DNA of 64,000 nt, from assembly GCA_965204925.1 (NCBI GenBank), contig OZ242021.1, positions 806,001 through 870,000 of the forward strand, in the 5' to 3' direction. A program made the translations under genes and the position numbers. This DNA is from G963663315 sp965204925. GTDB lineage: Bacteria > Pseudomonadota > Gammaproteobacteria > Arenicellales > Poriferihabitantaceae. The notes under the pieces are model-generated. The model was not told the origin of the DNA. It made no database searches and saw only the letters and a program-made list of their open reading frames with translations. Positions 50,986 through 60,092 of this stretch are shown here, in pieces (within the stretch, counting starts at the first letter, position 1; the number at the start of each line of letters is the position of its first letter).

Positions 50986-52995
50986 ATGGCATATCAACTC
51001 GGAATCGATACCGGAGGCACATACACTGACGCGGTGATCGTGGATGAAAACCGGGTCGTGCTGGCAAGCAACAAGAGCCTGACGACCCGTTTCGATCTGA
51101 CCATCGGTATCGGCAACGCCATCTCGGGGTTACCGCCCTGCTACATTGCAGAGGTCAATCTCGTTGCGCTTTCCACCACTTTATCGACGAACTCGGTCGT
51201 CGAGGGGCGCGGGGCGCCGGTTGGCGTCTTGCTGGCGGGCTACAATCCGGCCCAGGTCGACAAAAGCGGACTGGCAGGGATCGTTGACCGCGATATGATC
51301 TCCCTGATTGACGGCGGCCATGGGGCGGTCGGCGAGGAATTGAAACCGCTGGACATCGAGTTTGCCAGAAACAGGATTGCAGAACAAAATAAGCGGGTTT
51401 CCGCGTTTGCGATATCCGGCATGTTCGGCGCCCGCAACCCCGCTCATGAAAAACAGCTGCGCGACCTCGTTCATGAACTGACTGACAAACCGGCTGCCTG
51501 TGGACATGAACTGGCTGCAAGCCTGGGCGCCCCGGGGAGGGCGCTGACCGTTGCCTTGAATGCCCGCATGATTCTGTATATCCAGTTGCTGATCGATTCG
51601 GTGGAAACGATACTTGCCGGAAAAGGGATCGAGGCGCCGTTGATGATCGTGAAAGGGGACGGTTCGCTGGTCAACGCGCACACTGCCCGCTTACAGCCGG
51701 TTGCCACCGTCCTTTCCGGACCGGCCGCCAGCGTGATCGGGGCTTGCGCCCTGAGTGGGCAGAAAAACGCTATCGTTGTCGATATGGGCGGAACGACTAC
51801 CGATATAGCCATTGTCACCGATGGCCGGCCGGAGTTGTGTGAAAACGGCGCCAGGATCGGCGCCTGGCAGCCGATGATCGAAGCGATCCGGGTGTTTTCG
51901 ATTGGCCTGGGCGGCGATAGCGAGATCGGGTTCAGGTCCGGGCTCAGCATCTCCGGGCGCAGGGTAGTGCCGATAAGCCTGCTGGCGCACCAGTTCCCGC
52001 AGGTAATGCCGGCCATCGAGCGCCAGGCAAATGGTCTGCCGAGTCCGAGAAACAACAAGTTCGCTCTGCCGCTGCAGAAAAATGAAATACTGCTGCGGCA
52101 GTTGAGCGATATTGAGCGGCAAACCTGGGAAAAATTGCAACAGGGGCCGATAGAGCTTGAAACGCTGATCGACAGCAATCGGGGCATGCTGCGGGCGATT
52201 GCCCGGATGGAACGGCTGGGACTGGTGATTTACAGTGGATTTACCCCGTCCGATGCAACCCATGTACTCGGTATCAGCGACCACTGGGATAGTCGGGCGG
52301 CCCGGCTCGGGGCGAAAATATGGGCCAGGCAGATGCGCCACCTGTATGGATACGGCAACTGGCGGGACGGGGATGCGCGATCACCCTGTCAGGAAGTATT
52401 CGACCTCGTGACCGGTAAAATCAGCCAGAAGCTCATTGAGGCCGGTCTCAACCAGCATGGCAAACTGGCCGATTCCCAATCACAAAACCTGACCCGGCTG
52501 CTTGCCGATATTGTACTGGAGCAGGGCCGCTCCCGAAAAGTGAACCCGCTGTTCAAACTTCAGTTTTCAGATGACTATCCAATTGTCGCCGTGGGCGGAT
52601 CGGCGGCCGATTATTTCCCCGATGTGGCGCGAAAGCTGAAAATTCCCCTGAACCTGCCCGAAAATGCCGAAACGGCGAATGCCGTCGGCGCAGCGCTCGG
52701 CGCTGTCGTACAGACCGCCCACGTGACCGTGGCCCAGCCTCAGTTCGGCGTGTTTTATCTGTTCCACAAGGGAGAGCCGGTGCGCTTCGAGAATCTTGAA
52801 ACAGCTATCCGGGAAGCCACCCGAATTGCCGGACAGGAAGCATACGACATGGCTGTAGCGGCCGGAGCGAACTCGGTCGAAACCAGAATCCGGCAGGATG
52901 CAAACCATGTCAGGCATGACATTGACGGCGAATTGTTCGTCAGCGCCCGCGTCACGGCTATCGCAGCCGGACGCCCGAGCTGCCTGATGCAGTAA
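50986..52995 (+). CDS. Hydantoinase/oxoprolinase family protein (HyuA-like)
   Basis: 669 residues of the ASKHA-fold hydantoinase A / 5-oxoprolinase group. It has the phosphate motif GIDTGGTYTDAVIVDE, LSTTLSTNSVVEGRG, KGDGSLVNAHTARLQPVATVLSGPAASV (quoted as KGDGSLVNAHTARLQPVATV) and IVVDMGGTTTDIAIVTDG. About residues 350-440 hold an inserted helical segment that looks winged-helix-like (ILLRQLSDIERQTWEKLQQG). No HyuB partner is beside it. The substrate is unknown. Confidence 0.85.
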   Translation: MAYQLGIDTGGTYTDAVIVDENRVVLASNKSLTTRFDLTIGIGNAISGLPPCYIAEVNLVALSTTLSTNSVVEGRGAPVGVLLAGYNPAQVDKSGLAGIVDRDMISLIDGGHGAVGEELKPLDIEFARNRIAEQNKRVSAFAISGMFGARNPAHEKQLRDLVHELTDKPAACGHELAASLGAPGRALTVALNARMILYIQLLIDSVETILAGKGIEAPLMIVKGDGSLVNAHTARLQPVATVLSGPAASVIGACALSGQKNAIVVDMGGTTTDIAIVTDGRPELCENGARIGAWQPMIEAIRVFSIGLGGDSEIGFRSGLSISGRRVVPISLLAHQFPQVMPAIERQANGLPSPRNNKFALPLQKNEILLRQLSDIERQTWEKLQQGPIELETLIDSNRGMLRAIARMERLGLVIYSGFTPSDATHVLGISDHWDSRAARLGAKIWARQMRHLYGYGNWRDGDARSPCQEVFDLVTGKISQKLIEAGLNQHGKLADSQSQNLTRLLADIVLEQGRSRKVNPLFKLQFSDDYPIVAVGGSAADYFPDVARKLKIPLNLPENAETANAVGAALGAVVQTAHVTVAQPQFGVFYLFHKGEPVRFENLETAIREATRIAGQEAYDMAVAAGANSVETRIRQDANHVRHDIDGELFVSARVTAIAAGRPSCLMQ

Positions 52996-53055
52996 TGCGC
53001 GGCGCGGATCGGATATACTTGCGCTATAATCCTGTAAACAATCACGATTCCAGCC

Positions 53056-53670
53056 ATGAACAAGCTGGTCAATATCACCGTATTTCGCTGGGCGGGCGCC
53101 TGGGGACCGTTCAGGGTCAGTATTCCCTGCGGGGAATGTTCACTGACCGGAGACATTATCCAGGATTGTATTGATTCCGACCTGGACGGGATCAATGTCG
53201 CGCTTGAAATGCGCGACTGGCTCAGCGAATGGTGGAGACCCCTGCCCAAAGGCGGCTGGCATGCCCCGATCGTACTGGTTGACGGCAAACTGGTTTCCCA
53301 GGGCGCGGCGCTAAACCGCGGAGTGTTAACCCAGGCTGTGATTGAGCGAGCGATCGGCGGTACTCCGATACAAGGCAATCATATCTTTGGCAAGTCCGGT
53401 TGTCCGCACTGTATCCGCGCCAAAGAATATCTGGAACAGGCACAGCTTGAATATGAATACCACGATGTCGTCAGGGATCCCCGTTCGCTGTATGAAATGC
53501 TGGCCAGGGTAAAACCGATTATTGGCCCCAGGACCCCGGTCACCGTGCCGCAAATATGGATTGACGGGCGCTACACAGGAGGCGCCAGCGAATTGAAACA
53601 GATTCTCGACCTGGCCGAAGTCGAACCGAACCCGGAGCGCGGGCAATGCTCCCTTTCTCCGGAGCGCTGA
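53056..53670 (+). CDS. Glutaredoxin with an N-terminal thioredoxin-like domain
   Basis: 204 residues. The C-terminal half (from about residue 108) is a glutaredoxin: IFGKSGCPHCIRAKEYLEQ with CPHC, TVPQIWIDGRYTGGASEL with the cis-Pro. The N-terminal half has its own CxxC in SIPCGECSLT and WHAPIVLVDGKLVSQG, which looks like a second thioredoxin-type fold. A two-domain arrangement is uncommon. It is on the plus strand, convergent with the next gene. Confidence 0.85.
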   Translation: MNKLVNITVFRWAGAWGPFRVSIPCGECSLTGDIIQDCIDSDLDGINVALEMRDWLSEWWRPLPKGGWHAPIVLVDGKLVSQGAALNRGVLTQAVIERAIGGTPIQGNHIFGKSGCPHCIRAKEYLEQAQLEYEYHDVVRDPRSLYEMLARVKPIIGPRTPVTVPQIWIDGRYTGGASELKQILDLAEVEPNPERGQCSLSPER

Positions 53671-53691
53671 CTTGCCAACAGAACCCGGCGC

Positions 53692-55764
53692 TCAGATTTG
53701 GATATATTCCCTTGCGTAAGGCACCTCGTCAATGTCCACATTGCCGCCGAACTCGCGGGCATAGCGATGACCCTCGTATACCGCAGCGGCAATAGTTGAG
53801 GGGGCCAGACAGTCGCCGATTCGCGTTACCGATTTTATGCCGACCGATGCCAGGCCGTGCGGGTCGCCATCCAGATCAAAAAACAAACGATTGCGGGGAC
53901 GCCTTGCGGTTACCATGATCAGATTGTCGGCCTCCAGGCGCTGACTTCTGCCGCTGACCACATGTTCAAGCGTCACGCCTCCCTGCTGTATTGAAGCCAG
54001 CAGAAATTTTTCCTTTATGACCACGCCCAGATCATACAGCCGGGATTCGATGTAACCCTGCTCCAGGGTATTGTGCGTCCATGCCGACACATCCGCCGCC
54101 GGAGTAACCAGGGTCACTCTGACGCCTTTCCTGACCAGGGCCTCGGCGATCGCGCTGCCCATATAATAGTGATCATCATCATAGATTACGACAGAACCCG
54201 CTGTCGGCGCCCCTGTCATGATGTCGTCGGGAGTCAGCGCGGTCGTCCCGTTTTCATCGCGCGGAACCGGATGATAGTGACTGCGCCCCACGCCCTGAGT
54301 GTCCCATTTTGAACCGGCGGCGATAACGATGTGCTGAATATCGAGTTCTTTGGAAAAATCCAGCGCCTGCTCCTTGTCCACATTGCTTTGCAGAAAAATC
54401 TCGACCGCATCCAGCTTTTCTATCTGGCCCAGGCGGTAATCGACCACCCGTTGCCATGCAGAAAGCCCGGGCAAGCGGCTCTCCAGGGTTACCCGGCCGC
54501 CGGGAGCGCCGGCCGCATCGGCAAGTACAACCCGATAACCCCGTTTGCCCAGTGACATGGCCGCTTCCAGTCCGGCCGCACCGGCTCCGACAATCAATAT
54601 AGCGTCGGAAGAGGTTTTGGCGCGGATTGTTTCCGGGTGCCAGTTACGGCGATATTCTTCACCGGAGGTCGGGTTCTGGGTGCAACGGATCGGAATGATC
54701 GTGTTGTCACTGACTATACAGATATTGCATCCGATACATTCCCGAATGTCATTGATTCTGCCCTGTTCGATCTTTTTCGGCAAGAACGGATCGGCAATCG
54801 ACGGGCGGGCGGCGCCAATCATGTCAAGCACTCCCCGCCTGATTTGTGAAACCATCGTGTCCGGTGACGTGAATCGGCCGACGCCCACGACCGGCTTTCC
54901 GGTTACCTGTTTGACAAACCGGATATACTCCTCCTGGAAGCCTTCTTCGGAAAAGCGTGAGGATTGCGAATCATTCGCCCATTTACTGATGTTCACATCC
55001 CAGATATCGGGAACCTCCGCCAGCATTTCCACCACCTCGCGTCCTTCGGTCGCGGATACCAATCCGGTATCACCGAGCAGTTCATCCACCGCGAAGCGCA
55101 GAGCGATGCCACAATCGCCGCCGACCGCGTCTTTGGTATCTTCTAGTAACTCGCGCAGCAACCGGACCCGGTTTTCCAGGCTGCCCCCGTATTCATCGGT
55201 GCGCCGGTTGTATTTCGGGGAGATAAAATGAAAGGCAAGGGCGATGTCGTGAGCGGCGTAGACGTAAACGATGTCGTAACCGATCTGTTTGCACCGCAGC
55301 GCAGCCCGGCGGTGCCAGCGCCGCACATTGGCGATGTCTCTTTTACCCATGCAATAAGGTTGCAGCGGCTCCATGGAGCCAATAATCATTTCCGACGCAG
55401 ACATGGTCGGCAGGCGGCTGTGCCCGTTATACGCCGCATGTCCGTAGAAACCGAGCTCGACTGCCGCCAGCGCATCGTGTTGATGAATCGCGTCGACACT
55501 GAGGCGCAGTCGTTTCATGTCTTGCGTGTCCCATAACTTGGCTTCAACATAGGGAGCAGAATCGGAGGACGGGTGGATATCGGTTTCCTGATTGGATACC
55601 ACGGCCCAGCCGCCTTCGGCTTTCATGCCCCGAAAGGCGGCTTCGCCTTTCGGGGACAGATAGCCCAGGCCATTGCAATGGGGCACCTGCCAGAAACGAT
55701 TTTTCGCCGTTACCGGGCCTACCCGGAGCGGCTCAAAGAGGATGTCATATCTCGGATCACGCAT
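53692..55764 (-). CDS. Trimethylamine-dehydrogenase-like iron-sulfur flavoprotein
   Basis: 690 residues following TMADH throughout: FMN barrel with RFWQVPHC, where Cys30 is the covalent-FMN Cys; VYVYAAHDIALAFHF with the active His; the [4Fe-4S] site ECIGCNICI...RCTQN; ADP-binding VGAGAAGLEAAMSL. The residue equal to TMADH Tyr60 is Glu60 and that equal to Trp355 (after CNVCI) is Asp, while WxxD of the Trp264 loop is kept (WAND). The aromatic cage for trimethylammonium is thus broken, so it likely demethylates another amine or betaine. Confidence 0.9.
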   Translation of the reverse strand: MRDPRYDILFEPLRVGPVTAKNRFWQVPHCNGLGYLSPKGEAAFRGMKAEGGWAVVSNQETDIHPSSDSAPYVEAKLWDTQDMKRLRLSVDAIHQHDALAAVELGFYGHAAYNGHSRLPTMSASEMIIGSMEPLQPYCMGKRDIANVRRWHRRAALRCKQIGYDIVYVYAAHDIALAFHFISPKYNRRTDEYGGSLENRVRLLRELLEDTKDAVGGDCGIALRFAVDELLGDTGLVSATEGREVVEMLAEVPDIWDVNISKWANDSQSSRFSEEGFQEEYIRFVKQVTGKPVVGVGRFTSPDTMVSQIRRGVLDMIGAARPSIADPFLPKKIEQGRINDIRECIGCNICIVSDNTIIPIRCTQNPTSGEEYRRNWHPETIRAKTSSDAILIVGAGAAGLEAAMSLGKRGYRVVLADAAGAPGGRVTLESRLPGLSAWQRVVDYRLGQIEKLDAVEIFLQSNVDKEQALDFSKELDIQHIVIAAGSKWDTQGVGRSHYHPVPRDENGTTALTPDDIMTGAPTAGSVVIYDDDHYYMGSAIAEALVRKGVRVTLVTPAADVSAWTHNTLEQGYIESRLYDLGVVIKEKFLLASIQQGGVTLEHVVSGRSQRLEADNLIMVTARRPRNRLFFDLDGDPHGLASVGIKSVTRIGDCLAPSTIAAAVYEGHRYAREFGGNVDIDEVPYAREYIQI

Positions 55765-55840
55765 TTTTCAACCCCGGCTTTTCAGATTATTGCAGCAATT
55801 CCTGTGTCGCGCGCCGGTGCAAATAATCCGGCAGACGATC

Positions 55841-56977
55841 CTAAAGTGTGAATTGTAACGACCGTTTCGACTCGAAACGAGCAATAGCGAGTTCGATCAG
55901 CCGGTCAATCAGATCGTCATAAGCGATGCCGGAAGCGGCCCATAACTTCGGATACATACTGATCGGGGTGAATCCCGGCATGGTATTGATTTCGTTCAGT
56001 ACGACCGCATTCGAACTCTTGTCAACAAAGAAATCCACGCGCGCCAGACCGCGCCCGTCAATCGCCCGGAAAGCGCGGAGCGAAAGCGACTGAACCCGGC
56101 GGCTTGTTTCATCATCCAATGGCGCCGGAATAACCAGCCGGCTTCTGTCGTCGACATACTTGGTATGATAGTCGTAGAACTCTGCGCCTGCAATGATCTC
56201 GCCCGCAACGGAGGCTTGCGGGTTTTCGTTACCCAGCACCGAACATTCTATTTCCCGGCAGTTTTCCATGGATTTCTCGATCACGATCTTGTTGTCGAAC
56301 CGCAACGCCAGATTGGCGGCATCTATCAATCCCTGACGGTCGCCCGCCTTGCTGATACCCACACTCGATCCCATATTGGCCGGTTTTACAAACATCGGAT
56401 AGGCCAGCTTTTGCTCGCTTTGGATAATAACCTGATCCTGATTCCGCTGCCATTCCGCCGCTTCTGCAACCCTGTACGGCGCCTGGGGAATGCCGCTGGC
56501 GGCAAATACCATTTTCACCAGGGCCTTGTCCATGGCCAGGGCGGAAGCGGCAACGCCGCATCCCACATAGGGCAACCCGACCGTTTCCAGTACACCCTGC
56601 ATGGCGCCGTCTTCACCGAAAGGGCCATGCAAAACCGGGAACACCACATCCAGCGCGGGGAGACAGGCGGAAGTACCGGGTCGCATCGTCGAATCCACTG
56701 GCGCAACCAGATTGCCGCGATTGTGCAATTCCAGCGATACGGCGCTGCCGGAAGGAGCCGGATCCTGCCGCAGTCGGGGAATGACCGACCCCGATGCAGT
56801 CAGGGCCTCGACATCATTGCCCAGACGCCAGTAGCCGGATTTGTCAATACCGATCAGGTGGACATGGTATTTTTCCCGGTTGACGGCTTGCTGGATTGAT
56901 CTTGCGGATGTGACCGAGACTTCATGTTCACAGGATTGCCCGCCGAACAGGATACCGAGATTCATTTTATCCTTCAT
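55841..56977 (-). CDS. ddl: D-alanine--D-alanine ligase
   Basis: 378 residues of the DdlA type, making the D-Ala-D-Ala dipeptide of peptidoglycan. Seen: GGQSCEHEVSVTSA, VVFPVLHGPFGEDGAMQG, YVGCGVAASALAMDKAL, FVKPANMGSSVGISK, EIECSVLGN, ARVDFFVD, and LNEINTMPGFTPISMYPKLW for Mg/ATP. ATG 56977 is annotated; the internal ATG 56965 has an AAGGAT site and is an alternative. It is alone rather than in the usual mur cluster, as DdlA often is. Confidence 0.94.
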   Translation of the reverse strand: MKDKMNLGILFGGQSCEHEVSVTSARSIQQAVNREKYHVHLIGIDKSGYWRLGNDVEALTASGSVIPRLRQDPAPSGSAVSLELHNRGNLVAPVDSTMRPGTSACLPALDVVFPVLHGPFGEDGAMQGVLETVGLPYVGCGVAASALAMDKALVKMVFAASGIPQAPYRVAEAAEWQRNQDQVIIQSEQKLAYPMFVKPANMGSSVGISKAGDRQGLIDAANLALRFDNKIVIEKSMENCREIECSVLGNENPQASVAGEIIAGAEFYDYHTKYVDDRSRLVIPAPLDDETSRRVQSLSLRAFRAIDGRGLARVDFFVDKSSNAVVLNEINTMPGFTPISMYPKLWAASGIAYDDLIDRLIELAIARFESKRSLQFTL

Positions 56978-57064
56978 GGTCGTTCAGGTGGAATGCGTGA
57001 ATACGTGATTACCGTTGCGAACAGGCGCCCGGGGCCCTGTCCCTGCGATGAGTGGTTCAGGCCG

Positions 57065-58516
57065 TCAGTGGACAAATTCAGAAATGACCTGATTACATAG
57101 TGAAATGAGCGATCCGATCCAGGGCAATATGGCGACGATGAGGATGACATTGAATGCCAGTACCGCCCGACTGTCCTTTATGCGGGGGATCGTCCGGTCG
57201 GATTCGGGCGCATCGAAATAAACCAGTCTGATAATTCTCAGGTAATAATAGGCTCCAATGACGGCCAGTATGACGGCGACCACGGCGACCCATACGAGAC
57301 CGACATCAACCAATGCCTGTATGACCGACAGTTTTGCGAAGAAACCGGCGGCCGGCGGCACCCCGGACATGGAAAACATCAGGGTCAGCATGAACAACGC
57401 CAGCAGCGGGCTTCTTTTACTCAAGCCTTTCAGGTCATTCAACTGATCCGACTCGAAGTTTTTATCGGACAGAACCAGAATCAGTCCAAACGCGGCACAA
57501 CTCATGGTGGCATAAACGAGGACATAAAACAGCGATGCCCCGTACCCGGCGTCTGTCCCGCTCAGGATACCCAGCAGGAAAAAGCCCATGTGCGAGATTG
57601 CCGACCATGCCAGCATTCTTTTCAGGTTGTCCTGGGCGATTGCGATGATATTGCCGATCAGGATTGACAGTAAGGCGAGAATAATCAGCATCTGCTGCCA
57701 CATTCCCTGAAGGTCTTCCAGTCCTCCCACCAGTAGTCTCAACGTCATGGCAAAGGCGGCAATTTTGGGGGCCGCGCCAATGAATGCAGTAGTCGACGTC
57801 GGGGAACCGTGGTAGACGTCCGGTACCCACATGTGAAACGGTACGGCTCCGAGTTTGAAGCCAACAGCGACCACTATGAACACGGTGGCAAGAACCAGCG
57901 CCAGATTGTCCGGCGGCGCATCGGCCACGGCGGCGCCCAGTTCGGGCAGGCCCAGGACGCCGGTCAAACCATACAGCAAGGACATACCGTACAACAGGAT
58001 ACTGGACGCCAACGCGCCCAGCACGAAGTATTTCATGGCCGCCTCGACCGCCAGAGCGTCGTCCCGGTAAAAGGCAATCATCGAGTAAAGACACAGCGAC
58101 ATCAGTTCCAGACCGAGATACAGGGTCAACAGATGGTTGGCCGAAGCCATGATCATCATCCCGCAAACTGAAAAGAGTCCAAGTACGTAATATTCGTTGC
58201 GGAAAAGGCCCCGATGCCGGTTATATTGCCGGCCGTACACAAAAACAGCCGCAGACAGAATACAAATCGCGACCTTGAGAAGATCAGACATCGGGTCATC
58301 TACAAACAGCCCATTGAATGCGCTGGCTGACTGCATTGAAAAATCTCCGATGATCAGGGCAGCGACCGCCAGCAGGGAAGCGATACTCAACCGGAAACAG
58401 AGCTCCTGCCGTCCGGGCGATTTGGCAAACAGACCGGCCATCAGAATAACGCATGCCATTGACGCGACTGCAATCTCGGGTAACGCCAGCGCCGGATTCA
58501 GTGTTTGAAGATTCAT
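57065..58516 (-). CDS. nuoN: NADH-quinone oxidoreductase subunit N
   Basis: 483 residues with about fourteen helices, an antiporter-like proton channel subunit. Motifs: LYLGLELMSLCLYSMIAF with the key Glu, EAAMKYFVLGALASSILLYG with the key Lys, GAVPFHMWVPDVYHGSPT, and AWSAISHMGFFLLG. It ends the nuo operon on the minus strand, 43 bases after nuoM. Confidence 0.95.
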   Translation of the reverse strand: MNLQTLNPALALPEIAVASMACVILMAGLFAKSPGRQELCFRLSIASLLAVAALIIGDFSMQSASAFNGLFVDDPMSDLLKVAICILSAAVFVYGRQYNRHRGLFRNEYYVLGLFSVCGMMIMASANHLLTLYLGLELMSLCLYSMIAFYRDDALAVEAAMKYFVLGALASSILLYGMSLLYGLTGVLGLPELGAAVADAPPDNLALVLATVFIVVAVGFKLGAVPFHMWVPDVYHGSPTSTTAFIGAAPKIAAFAMTLRLLVGGLEDLQGMWQQMLIILALLSILIGNIIAIAQDNLKRMLAWSAISHMGFFLLGILSGTDAGYGASLFYVLVYATMSCAAFGLILVLSDKNFESDQLNDLKGLSKRSPLLALFMLTLMFSMSGVPPAAGFFAKLSVIQALVDVGLVWVAVVAVILAVIGAYYYLRIIRLVYFDAPESDRTIPRIKDSRAVLAFNVILIVAILPWIGSLISLCNQVISEFVH

Positions 58517-58559
58517 GATAACAAGCCGGGGATTTGGCGGGCGGTGTCCGGATAGCGGG

Positions 58560-60053
58560 TTAACGACACGCTGTCAGGCATTTCGAGACCTCGACATGTT
58601 GCAGCAGATTGTCGATCGATACACGCATCACATCAAGCACCGGGTTCGGCCAGACACCCACCGCCAGCACCATGAACGCGAGAATGCCCAGCATCAGAAT
58701 TTCCCGGCGGTCAATATCGTTCAACGCAGCGACCTCATCGTTCAATACTTTCCCGTATACCACCCGTTTTACGATCCACAGGGTATAGGCGGCGCCGAAC
58801 ACGAGGGTCAGCGCCGCAAAAATGGCGAACCAGGGATTGACCCGGAAAGAGCCGAGGATCACCAGGAATTCTCCGACGAACCCGGAAGCGCCGGGCAGTC
58901 CGGCATTGGCCATGGCGAACAATACCATGAACGTGGCAAAAACAGGCATTGGAGTCGCGATACCCCGGTAACTGTCAATTCTGCGTGAATGCAAACGGTC
59001 ATACAGTACGCCAACGCACAGGAACAGGGCGCCGGAAATGAATCCATGGGAAATCATTTGCATCATCGCCCCTTCCACGCCCTGCGCGTTGAACACGAAA
59101 AACCCCAGGGTAACGAACCCCATGTGCGAAATCGACGAATAGGCGATCAGCTTCTTCATGTCCTGTTGCACGAGCGCGACCAGCGCGATATAAACGATCG
59201 CGATCAGGGACAGTCCGATCATCAGCCAGGACAGTTCATGGCTGGCGTCGGGGGCAATCGGCATACTGAATCGAATAAATCCATAGCCGCCCATCTTCAA
59301 CATGATCGCGGCGAGGATCACGGAACCTCCGGTCGGCGCCTCGACATGGGCGTCAGGCAACCAGGTATGCACCGGGAACATCGGAACCTTGACGGCGAAA
59401 GCGGCGAAAAAAGCCAGAAAGATCAATATCTGGGCATGCAGCGACAATGGCAAACGGTGGAAATCGGCAATGCTGAAACTTCCGCCGCTGGCATTGTACA
59501 GATAGATCAGGGCCACCAGCATCAGCAGCGAACCGAGCAATGTATACAGGAAAAACTTGATGGTCGCATAGATGCGGTTGGGGCCGCCCCAGATTCCGAT
59601 TATCAGAAACATCGGAATCAGCATGGCCTCCCAGAAGACATAGAACAAAACGGCGTCCTGCGCCGCAAACACGCCGATCATGATGCCTTCCATAATCAGG
59701 AATGCGCCCATGTATTGCGCGACCCGATATTGAATGACCTGCCAGCCTGCGATCACGACAACCACAGTCAATAACGTGGTCAGCAGGATCAGCGGCATCG
59801 AGATGCCGTCTATGCCGAGCGAATAGAAAATGTTGAACGGTTCTATCCAGCGGTAATGCTCGACGAACTGCATGCGGGCCGTGGTCGGGTCGAACCCGGT
59901 GTACAGGGGAATGCCGAGCAAAAATATCGCAATGGAAAATCCGAGGGCGAGTCTGCGCGCAGCCGGCGCGCGCCGGTCATCCGCGGTCGCCAGCACCAGC
60001 GCGCCGGCAAGAATCGGAAGCCAGATGAGCGCGCTGAGCAAATTATTCTCCAT
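58560..60053 (-). CDS. nuoM: NADH-quinone oxidoreductase subunit M
   Basis: 497 residues with antiporter-like helices. Seen: FYVFWEAMLIPMFLIIGIWGG with the key Glu, KFFLYTLLGSLLMLVALIYLY (quoted as KFFLYTLLGSLLM), PMFPVHTWLPDAHVEAPTGGSVILA (quoted as PMFPVHTWLPDAHVEAPTGG), and YSSISHMGFVTLG. Proton-pumping part of complex I. It is between nuoL and nuoN in the standard order. Confidence 0.96.
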   Translation of the reverse strand: MENNLLSALIWLPILAGALVLATADDRRAPAARRLALGFSIAIFLLGIPLYTGFDPTTARMQFVEHYRWIEPFNIFYSLGIDGISMPLILLTTLLTVVVVIAGWQVIQYRVAQYMGAFLIMEGIMIGVFAAQDAVLFYVFWEAMLIPMFLIIGIWGGPNRIYATIKFFLYTLLGSLLMLVALIYLYNASGGSFSIADFHRLPLSLHAQILIFLAFFAAFAVKVPMFPVHTWLPDAHVEAPTGGSVILAAIMLKMGGYGFIRFSMPIAPDASHELSWLMIGLSLIAIVYIALVALVQQDMKKLIAYSSISHMGFVTLGFFVFNAQGVEGAMMQMISHGFISGALFLCVGVLYDRLHSRRIDSYRGIATPMPVFATFMVLFAMANAGLPGASGFVGEFLVILGSFRVNPWFAIFAALTLVFGAAYTLWIVKRVVYGKVLNDEVAALNDIDRREILMLGILAFMVLAVGVWPNPVLDVMRVSIDNLLQHVEVSKCLTACR

Positions 60054-60092
60054 GCGAGACGTTGCTATCCGGCGCCGGGTCCAGGGTCATCT

